Of a stretch of 64,000 bases of DNA, positions 1 to 10,539 are shown piece by piece (the first letter of the stretch is position 1; each line of letters opens with the position of its first letter). A program made the position numbers and the translations under genes. The notes beneath the pieces were generated by a model that did not search any database, had not been told where the DNA came from, and worked only from the letters and a program-made list of their open reading frames with translations. Source of the DNA: Ganoderma boninense (Eukaryota; Basidiomycota; Agaricomycetes; Polyporales; Polyporaceae); assembly GCA_002900995.3 (NCBI GenBank), contig PJEW03000016.1, positions 62,001-126,000 of the forward strand, in the 5' to 3' direction.

Positions 1-599
1 GGGATGCTGATAGAGGCGGGGAAACCACGGACTGCCTCAGCGCACACATAGCCTGGATTATATGTCCGGCTGGTCAGGGTGTCGGATGTCTGCGACGTCG
101 GCGATTCAAAGCTTACCAAATGTAGAATGTTGCGCGCCGCCACTGAGGGTTGCGCAACAAAATCCTGATACAAGAAACAAGCGTCATCTGAAGAGGTTTG
201 CCCAGAGTCAGAGTTTCCGTTGCTCAAAAGGATGGTACAGGGCGGAGCGCACAATGTACCACCCATCAAATGACTGTGTCGACATCTTGGCATCGGTGAC
301 AAGTTAGAAACCTCACCGATAGGCGTCTGTTGGACTCTAGGGGTCAGGCTGCATGGCTCGTGAGCAGGATTACCTTGCGCTGGAAATGCGTGGAGAGAGC
401 GAAACCGACAGAGGATCAGGTTCGAGATCGGGCGCAGGCGGCATCTGGGATGATATTTGATCAGCGGAGCATGTCTTTCCGGGTCGTCCTGGCGAGTCGC
501 CGTTCAAAGATTGTGCGGCATCCCCCTGGATGGGAGGAAGCGCAAATGAGTAAGTAGCACGGTGGGCGCCGTCTTGCTCGGAAGGACCCTATCTCGTCG

Positions 600-1290
600 T
601 CTCTTCCAAACCAACCCAGCGTCCATTTGACGCCATCGCCGCCGCAGTAGCTATTCTCGGCGTGGTGACGCATACACGGGGTCGAGTCACATTTTCTGTC
701 GTCTGTAGAGGCCTCTGCGACGACGTGAAGGCGAAACTGCAGGAATCCGTTGTCAGCGACTCCGACAAGATCAGCGTCTTCCTCAACCTACCTCCACCCA
801 TCCACCCCGACCGCGCTCCCTTCCGGGCCCCTTTGGGCCAAGATCGCCAAGATCTCCAACCTGTCGGTAGACAGGATGTTGTATCTGGACGCCGACGTCC
901 TGGTCAGGGGAGACTTGACGGGACTCTGGGAAACCGACCTCGGGGACAAGGCGCTCGCAGCGCCCCCCAACTTTGGGGTGCCGATCGGCCACGACAATAG
1001 GGCGCATGCCCTATTTCAACGCCGCGGTCATGCTCATGGACCTGACGCTCGTTCGGAAAGACCTGGTCTCGCTCTGCCGCGGAGTCGGAGAACTTAAGGT
1101 TCACAGACCAGGATGCCCTGAACGTCCATTTTCGGGACAATTGGCAGGCTGTTAGCTTGAAATGGAATGCACAAGGGCTCGGGACGTACGCTAAGTATCG
1201 CACACCCGACCGCGTCGCCCTTGACCTGTAGGGTATGGTGGATCCGAGCATCGTACATTTCACAGGCGCCTTGCACCCGTTATCTTGAAC
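600..1290 (+). pseudogene. Glycosyltransferase family 8 relic
   Basis: Conceptual translation, hopping between frames, gives consecutive blocks of a family 8 glycosyltransferase (glycogenin/galactinol-synthase superfamily). The blocks are an N-terminal strand followed by HTRGRVTF (about 662-690), the metal-binding DxD region YLDADVLVRGDLTGLW (about 880-930), NFGVPIGH, YFNAAVMLMDL (about 1010-1045), FTDQDALNVHF (1100-1132) and a final VDPSIVHFTGALHP. At least three frame changes (near 785, 1000 and 1095) and an in-frame TAG at 1229-1231 separate them. Family members transfer a sugar from a nucleotide-sugar donor in the secretory pathway or cytosol. This copy cannot make a full protein. The DxD motif and the block order make the family call firm; the exact substrate is unknown. 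Confidence 0.85.
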
Positions 1291-1439
1291 CCCTTCGTGT
1301 AGCCGGTCACAGGGAAGCCATGGGGTTACATCGGTGCTCAGTGTGGTAACCACCTGACACTTGACTCGTTGAATGGTAAGTAAAGCCAATGATCTGCGAG
1401 CGACATGAAATAAATAACGTAGCAGAAATTTCCAAACCC

Positions 1440-1470
1440 GGTCGGGCGGGGATTCGAACCGCCCACTACG
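1440..1470 (-). other. Pol III B-box-like, tRNA T-arm-like sequence
   Basis: On the minus strand positions 1460-1450 read GGTTCGAATCC, an exact match to the RNA polymerase III B-box consensus, flanked by GGGCGG/CCGCCC that can pair. No complete tRNA cloverleaf or clear A box could be drawn from the preceding 70 bases. It could be the head of a tRNA-derived SINE or a decayed tRNA; chance is also possible. Confidence 0.3.
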
Positions 1471-1942
1471 TCCCATTTGGATACTGATGACTCCGACTCC
1501 TTCGCGCTCACCCATGTCAATGTGCGTGTTCAACGGTGCTGGCTTTCGTCCCCGCCTCATACTACCATCATAGGCGCGTTCTGTGTCTTTCTCTCATCTT
1601 CTTCATGTCCCAGGCCGAAACACTGCCTCGCTTCGGCGATGAAGCCCGCAAAGGCATGTCGTTGATTCAGGGGTCGGGTGCCAGCGCAATCCGGCTCTAC
1701 TTCGTGATCGAAACTACGTGAAGTGGCTTTTCTCGTATACTTCAACATTGTATGGAGTCCGATTTCACATTGCTCGAAGCTAACTACGTCCTTTCCAGAT
1801 TGTATTCTTCTTCCAGTCGATTCGACAAGCTGGAGATGGACAACTCTACGCCTCTGCCCGCATTGCTTCGCACACGTCCTATCCAGCATGCTCGGTGAGT
1901 TGAAGTATCGTTAGTGCGTCAGCCAAATCGGTGACATCAGCG
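1471..1942. other. No gene recognised
   Basis: Short unrelated open frames only. Nothing here could be tied to a protein family, an RNA gene or a repeat. Confidence 0.4.
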
Positions 1943-2758
1943 TTACGAGGACGTGGACGTGGACGCGGGCGCATGCAAGTTGTCGAGTGAGTGGGGGCGA
2001 CTCGATACGCCTCCTGCAAAATGTTCGTTACCCAAGTCGCTGATCATCCTGTCGTACTTTCTCACCTTCACATTGTTGATGAAACCCAGGAACGTCCACC
2101 AGACGTCACCATCACACCGACCAGGTCGTGCCGCGATGGCACTGACGATGGTATACAGCCACCCAAGCGTGCGGGCGAATTGGAGTGAGGAGGTAGGTCT
2201 GTCCCGTACGCCAGCTAGCCAGGAGGGAGCCCGTGATACCTCCTTTCTCCAGGAATCCAACCGCGTCCTGTGGGTACCGCCGGTAGGCAAAGGAGTCTCG
2301 ATGCGGACAACTAAAATATAGGTGGGAGATGTTGCCAACGTGGCGTGAGCCATTTCCTGAGGAGACCAGGTGAGTGCATATGTCAAAAGCAATATCGGCA
2401 TAGAACTCACGTAGTCAACCTCGACATGCAACTCCAGGAAGACTGGAATGTCAGCACCCGGGCAAAGGACGCCGAGGTCTAACTCCGTCTTTTTCTCGTC
2501 GGCCCAAAGCGACCGCACAAAGAGCTCAGAGGGAGTCAAAAGAGAGTGCGGAGCCTCTTGTGTGATGCCTAAGCCGCGTTGACGTGGGGGAGGGACGATG
2601 TTGCCAGCCTCGCATCCCGGGCGAATCGAACACGAGTGGCTTTGACCATGACGAGCCAGGATCCTGATGCTTTCCTCGCAGGTCGGAAGTCGCAATATAA
2701 ACCAACTTTTATACTTTCCTCTCAAGAGTGAAACGGCTTGGACTCTACGAAAGCGCAC
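1943..2758 (-). CDS. Possible hypothetical gene (uncertain)
   Basis: A 271-codon open stretch without an ATG at its 5' end. It contains a plausible 54-nt intron with GTGAGT donor and CAG acceptor (about 2359-2412) that is a multiple of three, so splicing would keep the frame. The part before that intron has balanced composition with several acidic and hydrophobic segments. After it, a second frame also reads as protein-like, so a frameshift or another intron is likely. No family was recognised. It may be a decayed gene and may be no gene at all. Confidence 0.25.
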   Translation of the reverse strand: MRFRRVQAVSLLRGKYKSWFILRLPTCEESIRILARHGQSHSCSIRPGCEAGNIVPPPRQRGLGITQEAPHSLLTPSELFVRSLWADEKKTELDLGVLCPGADIPVFLELHVEVDYVSSMPILLLTYALTWSPQEMAHATLATSPTYILVVRIETPLPTGGTHRTRLDSWRKEVSRAPSWLAGVRDRPTSSLQFARTLGWLYTIVSAIAARPGRCDGDVWWTFLGFINNVKVRKYDRMISDLGNEHFAGGVSSRPHSLDNLHAPASTSTSS

Positions 2759-2760
2759 AT

Positions 2761-3836
2761 TGAAGAGCAGAAATATGATGCATCACATGGCCAGATCTCG
2801 AGCGGTAAGAGGCTTGCACTGAAATCTCATGATGTTTTCTCAGGTGCTACGCTCAATGCATGACAGCCGCTAGCCATATTGATGTAGAACTACCAGAAAT
2901 TTGGCATCCTTATTTATTGGAAAACTTGGCTAATTTTACCCTGCGACCTGTGGCCGGGAATTGAAATTTCACGACAGCACATTACAAATTGGCTTGTTGT
3001 CTGGAACTTGGAGGTGATACAACTCCCGCGGCGTCCGTCGCAGCGCTAGGCGCAACTCAGCGACACGCCCAACAAGCGTGAATATTATCATGAGAGACCT
3101 CACACAGAGGGGCTGATATAGCCCGAGCGCCTGTCTTCTCTCGTCGGGCGTTTGCAATTGGAGAGGGATGGATCCTGGCTGCCAGGACCTATTCCACTTC
3201 GGGTAACTTGGTCCCTGCTATTCAAATCAGCCGCCGACCGTTTACAAATTGCCAAGGGACGAGCACCAATTTATTGTTCAAGTGAGAGATATTCCTCCCG
3301 TCCTACCCCCACCTTCGCATTCATGACGAGGGTGGGGAGAGGCCACCACGGCCACGCAGTGAAGAACGAATCATGTCAAGTCCGCCCGTCCCATAGTTGT
3401 CGAGCAAACTCAGGCACACATTCTCGTTGTTCAGATATGTTTACAAGGAAGTTCCTCTCCCAGCCTGGGCCCACGTTGCGTCGGCACTTGCCGACACTCG
3501 CACGTTTTATGGGGGGATCCATAAGCGGTCCCCCGGCCTTCGCTCCTTCCCCCACCCAACTCTTCCAGCAGCTCTCTCCTCGTTCGTCCATCCACTGTCT
3601 CTGTGGACCTCGACTTTCTGTACGTGCTTCAAACTTATTCTTGGTATGTTATCATGTCTATCACCCATGACTGCACATTGACTCGATGTTTGCTTACGTG
3701 TCAAGTGTCCTTAAACGTCTCTGACTTACTGTCCATTCCTCTACTACTCGATGCAAAGGTACGCTACCTGTCCATTTCAGTTCCACATCGTACTCACCCG
3801 TTTATCAACGTCAAGAGTACGCTCACGAATCAGCAA
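2761..3836. other. Intergenic region
   Basis: AT-richer stretch near 2880-2990 followed by pyrimidine-rich tracts (3540-3800) typical of sequence upstream of fungal genes. No recognisable coding blocks. It probably holds the promoter and 5' leader of the next gene. Confidence 0.35.
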
Positions 3837-4728
3837 ATGGCTTCGTTACATCCTCAACAAACTGGAAGTTTCCGACCCATCTACAGAGGAAGGATCTCGC
3901 GAATATGGGGAACAAGCTCGTACGTGATATCACTCTTGGCAATAGTTAGACAGCGCTCACTCTTCGACGGTAGTGAGCGCACGAGCAGCCGCTGGAAGTG
4001 TCTCCACGCCATTGCACTCCGCCCCAGGGGTGCCCATGGCAGCTATTCCTTACGACGGCCTGGCTGGTCATTCCGGCAAAACGGTTGCTTCCCCGTCGGG
4101 ATTGCCGCTGGATGTCAGGAATGATCGTCGGCAATGGATGAACAGTACATCAACCGATCCCGCTCAGGAAGCAGCGTCGCAACGACTCCAGCTTGAGCTG
4201 CCAGCCCCTTCTCGCGCCCCTGTTGGCACCCTTTCGCCCTCCCCCCCAATAGACTGCCAACCTCCTTACAGTCGGACGTCAAGTCATGGCGTATCCGGCG
4301 CGCGTTCACGTTATCAATGGACCAATCTTTCCTCAACCCACCCCGCGTTCACTAGATCTCCTCTTCCTCTGCCCCGTATACCACCGGACATAGATGCCTC
4401 CGCTCCCTTTCCTACCTATGAGGCACTTGCGAGTTCACGGCGAGATCTCACGTTGGGATCCAACCTTTCAGCCGACTCCTATTCGGCACAGGGGAATGTT
4501 CTCGACCGGAAATTTGTGGATATGGTATCCTTGGTCAGTGTCCACCCGAATCTGCGCCAGGCGCACAATCAGGGCCAGGCGATGTCGAGTTCTGGTTCTC
4601 GCGAGCCTCCTGTGAAGCCCGAGGCTGGCAGTGACCCATTCGGACATGTCGTTGCCGACCTCAACCTTCGACCGCTCTCTGAAGCATGGATTCGCGGGAT
4701 ACGGACCTGTGCAGCGATGTCGGCGTGA
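3837..4728 (+). CDS. Hypothetical Ser/Pro-rich protein, about 285 aa
   Basis: Proposed start is ATG at 3837. Exon 1 (3837-3919) ends at a GTACGT donor; joining to an acceptor at 3952-3953 keeps the frame to a TGA at 4726-4728, giving 285 residues. The implied intron is only 34 nt, shorter than usual for this genome, so the 5' end is uncertain and exon 2 could belong to a different upstream exon. The protein is low-complexity: rich in Ser, Pro, Thr and Arg, with no membrane segment or Cys pattern. No family was recognised. The long pyrimidine-rich region upstream fits a fungal promoter. A nuclear or cytosolic disordered protein is likely, but function is unknown. Confidence 0.4.
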
Positions 4729-5315
4729 TTGAGGGAGGCGATGCCTGCATCAATGCTGTCGCGAGGTGCGTTGTCTGTCTCTGCCCAATTGTACGTGTTC
4801 ACGGAGCTTTGCCGCCTCTAATTGCAGCATCTGTCCATCTTTCGTGCCGCACTCTATTATTCCCGGCGTTATCTGCTATGCCATGTCGCTCATCCACCAT
4901 CCTTCGATATTCTTTTACCCTGTATCACCTATACGATTTCCAGCCTCTCGCCTCCTTCCACAGAATTGTCTTCGTACTTCGTCGTGACTAGTATTTACAT
5001 GCGGCTTATGCGCGTCTCTCTGTCCTCTCTACTCGATGGATATATATGCAACTGTACTTTCGTGAGCGATTTCACTAGCCAATATTGTGGTGTGCAAAGG
5101 CGGGAGGCGAGACCGGTGGGAGCGACGTCGACGCCTCAATTAACCCCGCATTCTATATTATCTTCACGTACGACTAGCCAACCAAGTTTGACAGCGGGTT
5201 GGACTCAATTAGTTCTGGAGCAGCAGCTGTGAGCTAAGATCCCGACGAGGCACACGCCGCGGACTGAATCCGGTGGCCGTTAAGTGCTCAAATGCTATAC
5301 CGAGAGACTGATATA
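4729..5315. other. Intergenic region between convergent genes
   Basis: Lies between the 3' ends of the plus-strand gene ending at 4728 and the minus-strand integrase-core gene ending at 5316. Contains T-rich and ATATAT tracts (4900-5050) that could hold polyadenylation signals for both. No coding blocks recognised. Confidence 0.4.
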
Positions 5316-7155
5316 TTAACGCTGAGCCTGCAGAACATCTACTACTGCTTGGAATACCGCCCATGCCGTCTCAAGAGTGATACGAGGCTGTCCCAGATCA
5401 GCGTAAGCTCCATCAGCGGCAGCTTGGAATTCTGGTGTGACAAACTGATAAGCCAGTCGACGCCCTTCTTCACCTCCAATATCCTCCCGAAGCTGGTACA
5501 CCATGTCTTGACGCACATTCACCCGGCAATCTCTGGCGGTGGCCCGCATGTGAGTAGGACATGTCCAGATATGAATCGGGGATGTGCCAGAGGGCAGGTC
5601 TTTCTCCCGCTGCCGGCGCACCGTGTGATTATTCCAGTACTCGCGATATTCATTGAGTCGCTCCTGGAGCAAGGGGGGCCATAGCCAGTTGAAAACATTC
5701 CTGTGCGCACATGCCAAGGTCAATATAATATCACGTTGAGCACATGAACGTGCACACACACGTGCAGTGGGTCGTCCGAATTGAATGTAGTCGCGCCCGT
5801 AAGAATCACTTCGCGAACGTTGTGACCCTCGCCCTCCCGCAACCAAAGCCAAAAGCCTTCGATGGGCGTGTTGTGCTTGCTTTGAACCTGGACCCATGGC
5901 TTGAATTCATCCTCAGGGATCTCGGGTGCCGCATCACGCCTAACAAGCAACCAATGAGCGACAGTAAGAAACTACGCCAATGGAGCGCACCTCAGTAGTT
6001 TTTGAAATTCAATCATCTGACCAGTCTCCGAACCTTTGTCGCTCACCATGCACATTGGAATTGCTGTCAAGGAGATGTATGATGAACATCTACTGACAGT
6101 AGCTAACTTACAACTCACCACCGAGGTCCTCGACGAAGTCAAGAAAAAGATGGGCACAAGTGGAGGCAAGGCGGACGTTCGGGAGCACAGTCAACACAAA
6201 GACGAACCCGCCCCACAAATCTCGATAAGCATAGATGGGGAGGGTCACGGTCCCAAGGCGGAGAGCCTGTGAAGATAATTTCTCGTGACCATCGACGTGA
6301 ACCTGGTGCATAGGACCAATGCAGTCTAACTTCGGAACTCGAGGAATAGAGTTGCGAAATCTTCCCGGGAAACGGAGGTCAAACTCATGATCGAAATGAT
6401 CATGTAAGATAGACCTAAGTTCATCGCTGGCCGACCATGAGTTGGATACTGACAGCGAAGGTAGTGACATACCGAGTTACTGAGATTCCTTTGTTCGCCA
6501 AACGTTGCCGCACCTGGGCAACACCCCAGCGACCTTGGAAATCGCTTTGTTTGAGGTCCAAGACAGCTTGCAAGCGCTCTGTGGTACTGCTTAGCTTGAC
6601 CTTGTTGCGTACGGTTGGCACGCCGAGTCGAGCTCGTAGCTTGTACATGGACATGCGACTGAATAATCTACGTCAGGATATGGCAAGGGGTGTATGGTGA
6701 CGAATGGCACGAAACCTCATCCGACAGCCCAGAGCGCGAAGTCTGGCTAGCTGCTCGTCGACTGATAAACCCGCGCCATCCTTTTCGCGGTTGAATTGCT
6801 TGAATACTCTGATCAGGGAAGCGTCGTCAAGGGCAAGAACTGTCCGCAGAGTTACGATCAACCGATACCTCTTGCGAAGATCATGGAAGACGGGTGACTC
6901 ACCTAGCTTGCCGCCGTATTGGTTATACCCCTCAGCATTTCCCATGCCAGGCCCTTCCGGATGCAAGGGGAGGAACGGTACGCCGATCAGTGAGAGAATG
7001 CGGTCATCGAGCTTGACGAATCTCCGACGTACCTCGACAATTACGGTCAGTCGTCCAAGAAACTTAGCCACACGTTGAGCTGCAAGTTCTACCAGCAGGA
7101 AGGCGAGCGGTTGAACGGAGTCAAGTGTCGCCGGTACAGATGCGAAGTGGGGTCG
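5316..7155 (-). CDS. Integrase-core (rve-like) DDE domain protein
   Basis: Six minus-strand exons join in frame: (7155)-6716, 6658-6473, 6426-6119, 6063-5991, 5939-5760, 5700-5316. Introns are 46-59 nt, all GT...AG. The last five exons plus the open part of the first give over 495 residues ending in TAA at 5318-5316. Order of blocks: an N-terminal helical part, an HTH-like segment (WGVAQVRQRLANKGISVTR), then the DDE core. The core shows D in QVHVDGHEKL (exon 3), D in MVSDKGSETG (exon 4) and E in SKHNTPIEGFWLWLRE (exon 5), followed by YWNNHTVRRQREK. This is the integrase-core family expanded in agaricomycetes, probably a transposase or a domesticated derivative. All three catalytic positions are present. 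The first exon lacks an ATG and is open back to a TGA at 7158, so at least one upstream exon is missing. Confidence 0.85.
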
Positions 7156-7635
7156 TCAAGATTCGCCGCCCCTCAAGTAGCAGGCGTTGGCGGCAACAGA
7201 GGCGGATATGGACGAATTGAAATCATCGTCATAACAGCATCCACGGACCCGAAACCGTACGACAACGAAAGATCGAGCGGGAAATGGGTTTGACGACTGG
7301 CGGCTCAAATCAAACACTGGCCGTTGAAACATCGGTGGCTTCAACGACGTCACGTATGTGGCTTCTACAAGAGGGCATGGCGGCCGCATGATGTGCGTGT
7401 CATCTGCCGCTGGAGAGACGACTGCCGTAATCGTGGAGGCCTGGCTTGGGGGTACAATTAGTTCCGCGAGACTAAAGGGAGGCGCCAGAACTTCTTGAGA
7501 GACGCGCCTCGAAGGCGCGTTAAGAGGGTTACGTCTTGTAGCATTGGCCGGGGCCCGCGAAGAAGGCTAGAATGAAATCCTGTGGGAGAGAGTGCGGTGC
7601 AGGTGGCAGAGGGTGGCTTCTGTTCACCGAGCAGC
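7156..7635. other. Upstream of integrase-core gene; nothing assigned
   Basis: Probably holds the missing first exon and promoter of the minus-strand integrase-core gene; a minus-strand frame around 7270-7380 is open but unproven. No repeat or RNA gene seen. Confidence 0.3.
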
Positions 7636-8024
7636 TTAACGCCACAGAAGGCGCTGCGAGAGGCGCTGCGAGAGGCGCTGCGAGATGCGGGAGGCGCTGC
7701 GAGAGGCGCGGCGGGAGGCGCGGCGGGAGGCGCTGACGACTGTCCCATGGCCCGGTTTCCCAATATTGCTGTCAAATTCCGCCGCCTGGGCCGAGTCGGC
7801 ATCCTGTGATTGCATCCGAAAGTTAGTGGACATGCCTCGAGCGCAGCCTCGAGCGCAGCGTGTGGTTCAGGAACGTACGAACAACCTACACCCCAGATGA
7901 CGTGTACGTTCTGGTCGGCGGTGTTGATACCGAGCGGCGTTTCGACAGCGTGGTGGTCGGGAACACCTTCGCGGACGTCGAAGTTGATGAATGTCACAGT
8001 CACAAGCGGAGATCCAGCATCGCA
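7636..8024 (-). CDS. Partial hypothetical gene, two exons visible
   Basis: Two minus-strand exons, 8024-7890 and 7803-7636, join in frame across an 86-nt intron (GTAGGT donor, CACAG acceptor). The first begins after an AG acceptor and reads DAGSPLVTVTFINFDVR then VPDHHAVETPLGI, a compact beta-rich, acidic sequence. The second continues DADSAQAAEFDSN and then runs into an Arg/Ser-rich tail made by the GC-rich 12-bp repeat, ending at 7636. The upstream exons were not found. The globular part looks genuinely coding, while the repeat tail suggests the original C-terminus has been replaced or overwritten. No family was recognised. Confidence 0.45.
7650..7735. repeat. GC-rich 12-bp tandem repeat
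   Basis: About seven imperfect copies of a unit close to GAGGCGCTGCGA, with later copies drifting to GGCGGGAGGCGC. It overlaps the 3' end of the minus-strand partial gene and adds an Arg/Ser/Ala repeat to it. Confidence 0.85.
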
Positions 8025-8581
8025 CTACTAGACGCCTCAGCGGCCGCGAATCCCCGGCGACGCCCTCGCACTCTCTCGTACTCCTGCAAAGTGCCAGAAA
8101 GACGCGGTAAGTGCCGCTTATTGCAATGAGATTTCTACTGACGTGCGTTCGACCGTACCTAACCGATGTCAGACGGTGCGCTTGCAAGGGACAAGCTCTA
8201 TTAATCGGCTACTAGGGTTTGACAGATGCAGACCGCCCGTTCGTACCATCTATCGTCTTGAGTAACTGGTGTTGTGCTTATTACATGATTCTGTTCGCCA
8301 GGAGGCTGCAGGCATTGTCTTCTTCCTTGGGTAGGATACGAACTAGCCGAATATGGCATCAGAAGACGACCACCTCGTTGTCACCAACGCAATGTTGCCA
8401 TTATACCGCCAATGCCTTGGAATTCCAATGGGAATATCCCAGTGGTGCTCCCAAGAGGCTGCTATCATTACGTCTCTCGACGGGCAACTGCAGCGTCGTT
8501 CACCTGAGCCTGCGGTTGGTTATATACGGAGCTTCGAGAGGACTTCCGACAGCCTGTAGCTCCCCCACACCTGCTTTTGTG
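8025..8581. other. Intergenic; upstream of 586-aa gene
   Basis: Separates the minus-strand partial gene from the plus-strand gene starting at 8582, so it is the promoter region for the latter and possibly upstream exons for the former. No recognisable coding blocks. Confidence 0.35.
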
Positions 8582-10539
8582 ATGTCGAACTCGTATGTTA
8601 ATATTCCACCGGACTTCGGAGGCTATTCCACCTCCCAAGAAGACGTTCCCATGTTGTCGTCGAGTAAGTCCATTTATTCCGACCTTCATGGCTGGTTGAA
8701 GGCTCTCAGTGCATTACCAACGCTGATCCACCTCGCCTAGATCTCTCCGGCGAAAACACAAACTATCTACCCCCTGCCCTTGACCATCCCGGATCGTCTC
8801 GCGTTCCGACTACGTCAAACGACTCCGGCCCCCTCGAAAATTTCGTCAAGCGTTTGGAGGCTCTCGCCTACCCCAACCTTCTCGACGCTGTCGGCTCTAG
8901 CACTGATATCGTCAATCCCTTCCGGTACTTCGTTGCGAGGCTCTTGTTCTTTTCCTCCTCTCTCCCGGCCTCGGAGAAGGGAAACCTCCTTGCACGCTAC
9001 GCCACAGCAGAGACGCGGCGGATCGCGGCTTTAGTCTTCACCGGGAACGCCGTTTTCGACCAGATTCTTTGGCAACAGATCGCCACGGGCACTGTCGGAT
9101 TGATTGATAGGTATGTTTTTACTACTGCAGTGTCCCATGCTATCTACAACTCACTCAACCATCCGTGCTGTCGCCCTCCAGGCTCCTCAACGAATTTTCG
9201 ATTTGGCGACGCTCCTGGGACAATGTCTATATTCTTGGCTTGTCTCTCGAGGATGCGGTCCTGCTGCTTTGCAACGAAGCTGGTAGGTCGCCGCACGCAT
9301 TCCATCTGGGCAAGTTCTGACATCGCAACAGCCAACTGCGCTCCCTCTACAACGGATGTCCTCGACTGGCCGCTAGTTCTTCTCGTATTCGGCCAAACCC
9401 CGGAACTCTGGATGTTCAGCCGCACTCAGGGATTGGAAGCTACGTCATCCAACACGTCGGCCAACGACAAAGGAAAAGGTGTTGAGATGCCCTCTGCTGG
9501 TCCGTCTGGACGCAACGCTCCTCCGCATCTCGCCCCTCTCGTTCCGCAATCCCTCCCTCTCGTTCCGCAATCCCTCCCTCTCGTTCCGCAGTCCCTCCCT
9601 CTCGTTCCGCAGTCCCTCCCTCTCGTTCCGCAGTCCCTCCCTCCATCCAACACCCCGCAGAGCATTGCTCCAGTGGCGAACGCGACCACAGCCCGCATCA
9701 CTGGAGCATACAGCAACCTTGGCCAACCCAGGGCCCTCGGTCTTCCACCTATCACCAAGTCTTCTACCATCTCTGCGGGTTATGGAAACGTCGGTCCGTC
9801 CCATCCAGTGCCCAAACAAGCAACCTCTGCGGCTAGAGTCTCTCTTGAGGGCGGTGCATCCACTCCTGACTTCAACGCTCGGCCCATTTTCCCCACAGCG
9901 ACCATTCAAGGGACTGGTATGCGAGCTCCGGGTCCAAGCCGCTCTCAACAGAACCAGGCTCCACACTCTACCGACTCATCCACGTTTCCCCGTGCTTCCG
10001 CATACCTTCAGGACCCTGACATGTCCACATTGCTACGCACCTTCGGAATCTCGGAACTCCCCGGCTCCGTACTGTCCAATCTGCTCGCTGATTTGATGCG
10101 CTTCACCCATCCATCTCCTTTCCCGCCCCCTCCTACCGAGTCCGAAGAGGGCAGTGATGAGCTGGAAAAGGCCTTCCTTGATTTCCTAACGCAGGGCTGT
10201 AGTTCCGACCAAGGGTCTGGCTCATCGCTCGAGCCGACTGCCGAAGAACGCGCTGCGCTGAAGCGAGGGACCAATCGAAAGCTCACTCTCCTGCACGAGC
10301 TCAAACAAGCTCATGGCGAGTATATCGCGGAGCTGTGGAGCGTCCTACGCCATGTACAGCAATGGGCGACGTGGGGAACCTCGTTCCGTCTTATCCACAC
10401 AGACAACAACGCCAATATTCCCGAGGATATCCATGCAGGACATCGTGACCTTCAAAACTTCATCAACGGCTTTACCGCCATTGTTGTCTTGTTGTCACAA
10501 GAGCACGCGGACTTCAATCCTCCTGAGCCTGAGAGGTGA
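8582..10539 (+). CDS. Hypothetical 586-aa protein with LVPQSLP repeats
   Basis: Start ATG 8582. Exons 8582-8663, 8741-9110, 9182-9282 and 9332-10539 join in frame across introns of 77, 71 and 49 nt (GTAAGT, GTATGT, GTAGGT donors; all AG acceptors), ending with TGA 10537-10539. The N-terminal 200 residues look folded and helical (LIDRLLNEFSIWRRSWDNV is created exactly at a splice junction, which supports the model). A disordered middle follows, containing five tandem LVPQSLP heptapeptides. The C-terminal 90 residues are again helical and acidic (HELKQAHGEYIAELWSVLRH). No signal peptide, membrane segment or Cys cluster. No family recognised; likely a lineage-restricted basidiomycete protein. 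Confidence 0.75.
9538..9642 (+). repeat. Coding 21-bp minisatellite, five copies
   Basis: Five back-to-back 21-bp units of form CTCGTTCCGCARTCCCTCCCT begin at 9538, 9559, 9580, 9601 and 9622. They are identical except for A/G at one position (two A copies, then three G copies). The period is a multiple of three, so they encode LVPQSLP five times without breaking the host gene. Confidence 0.95.
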
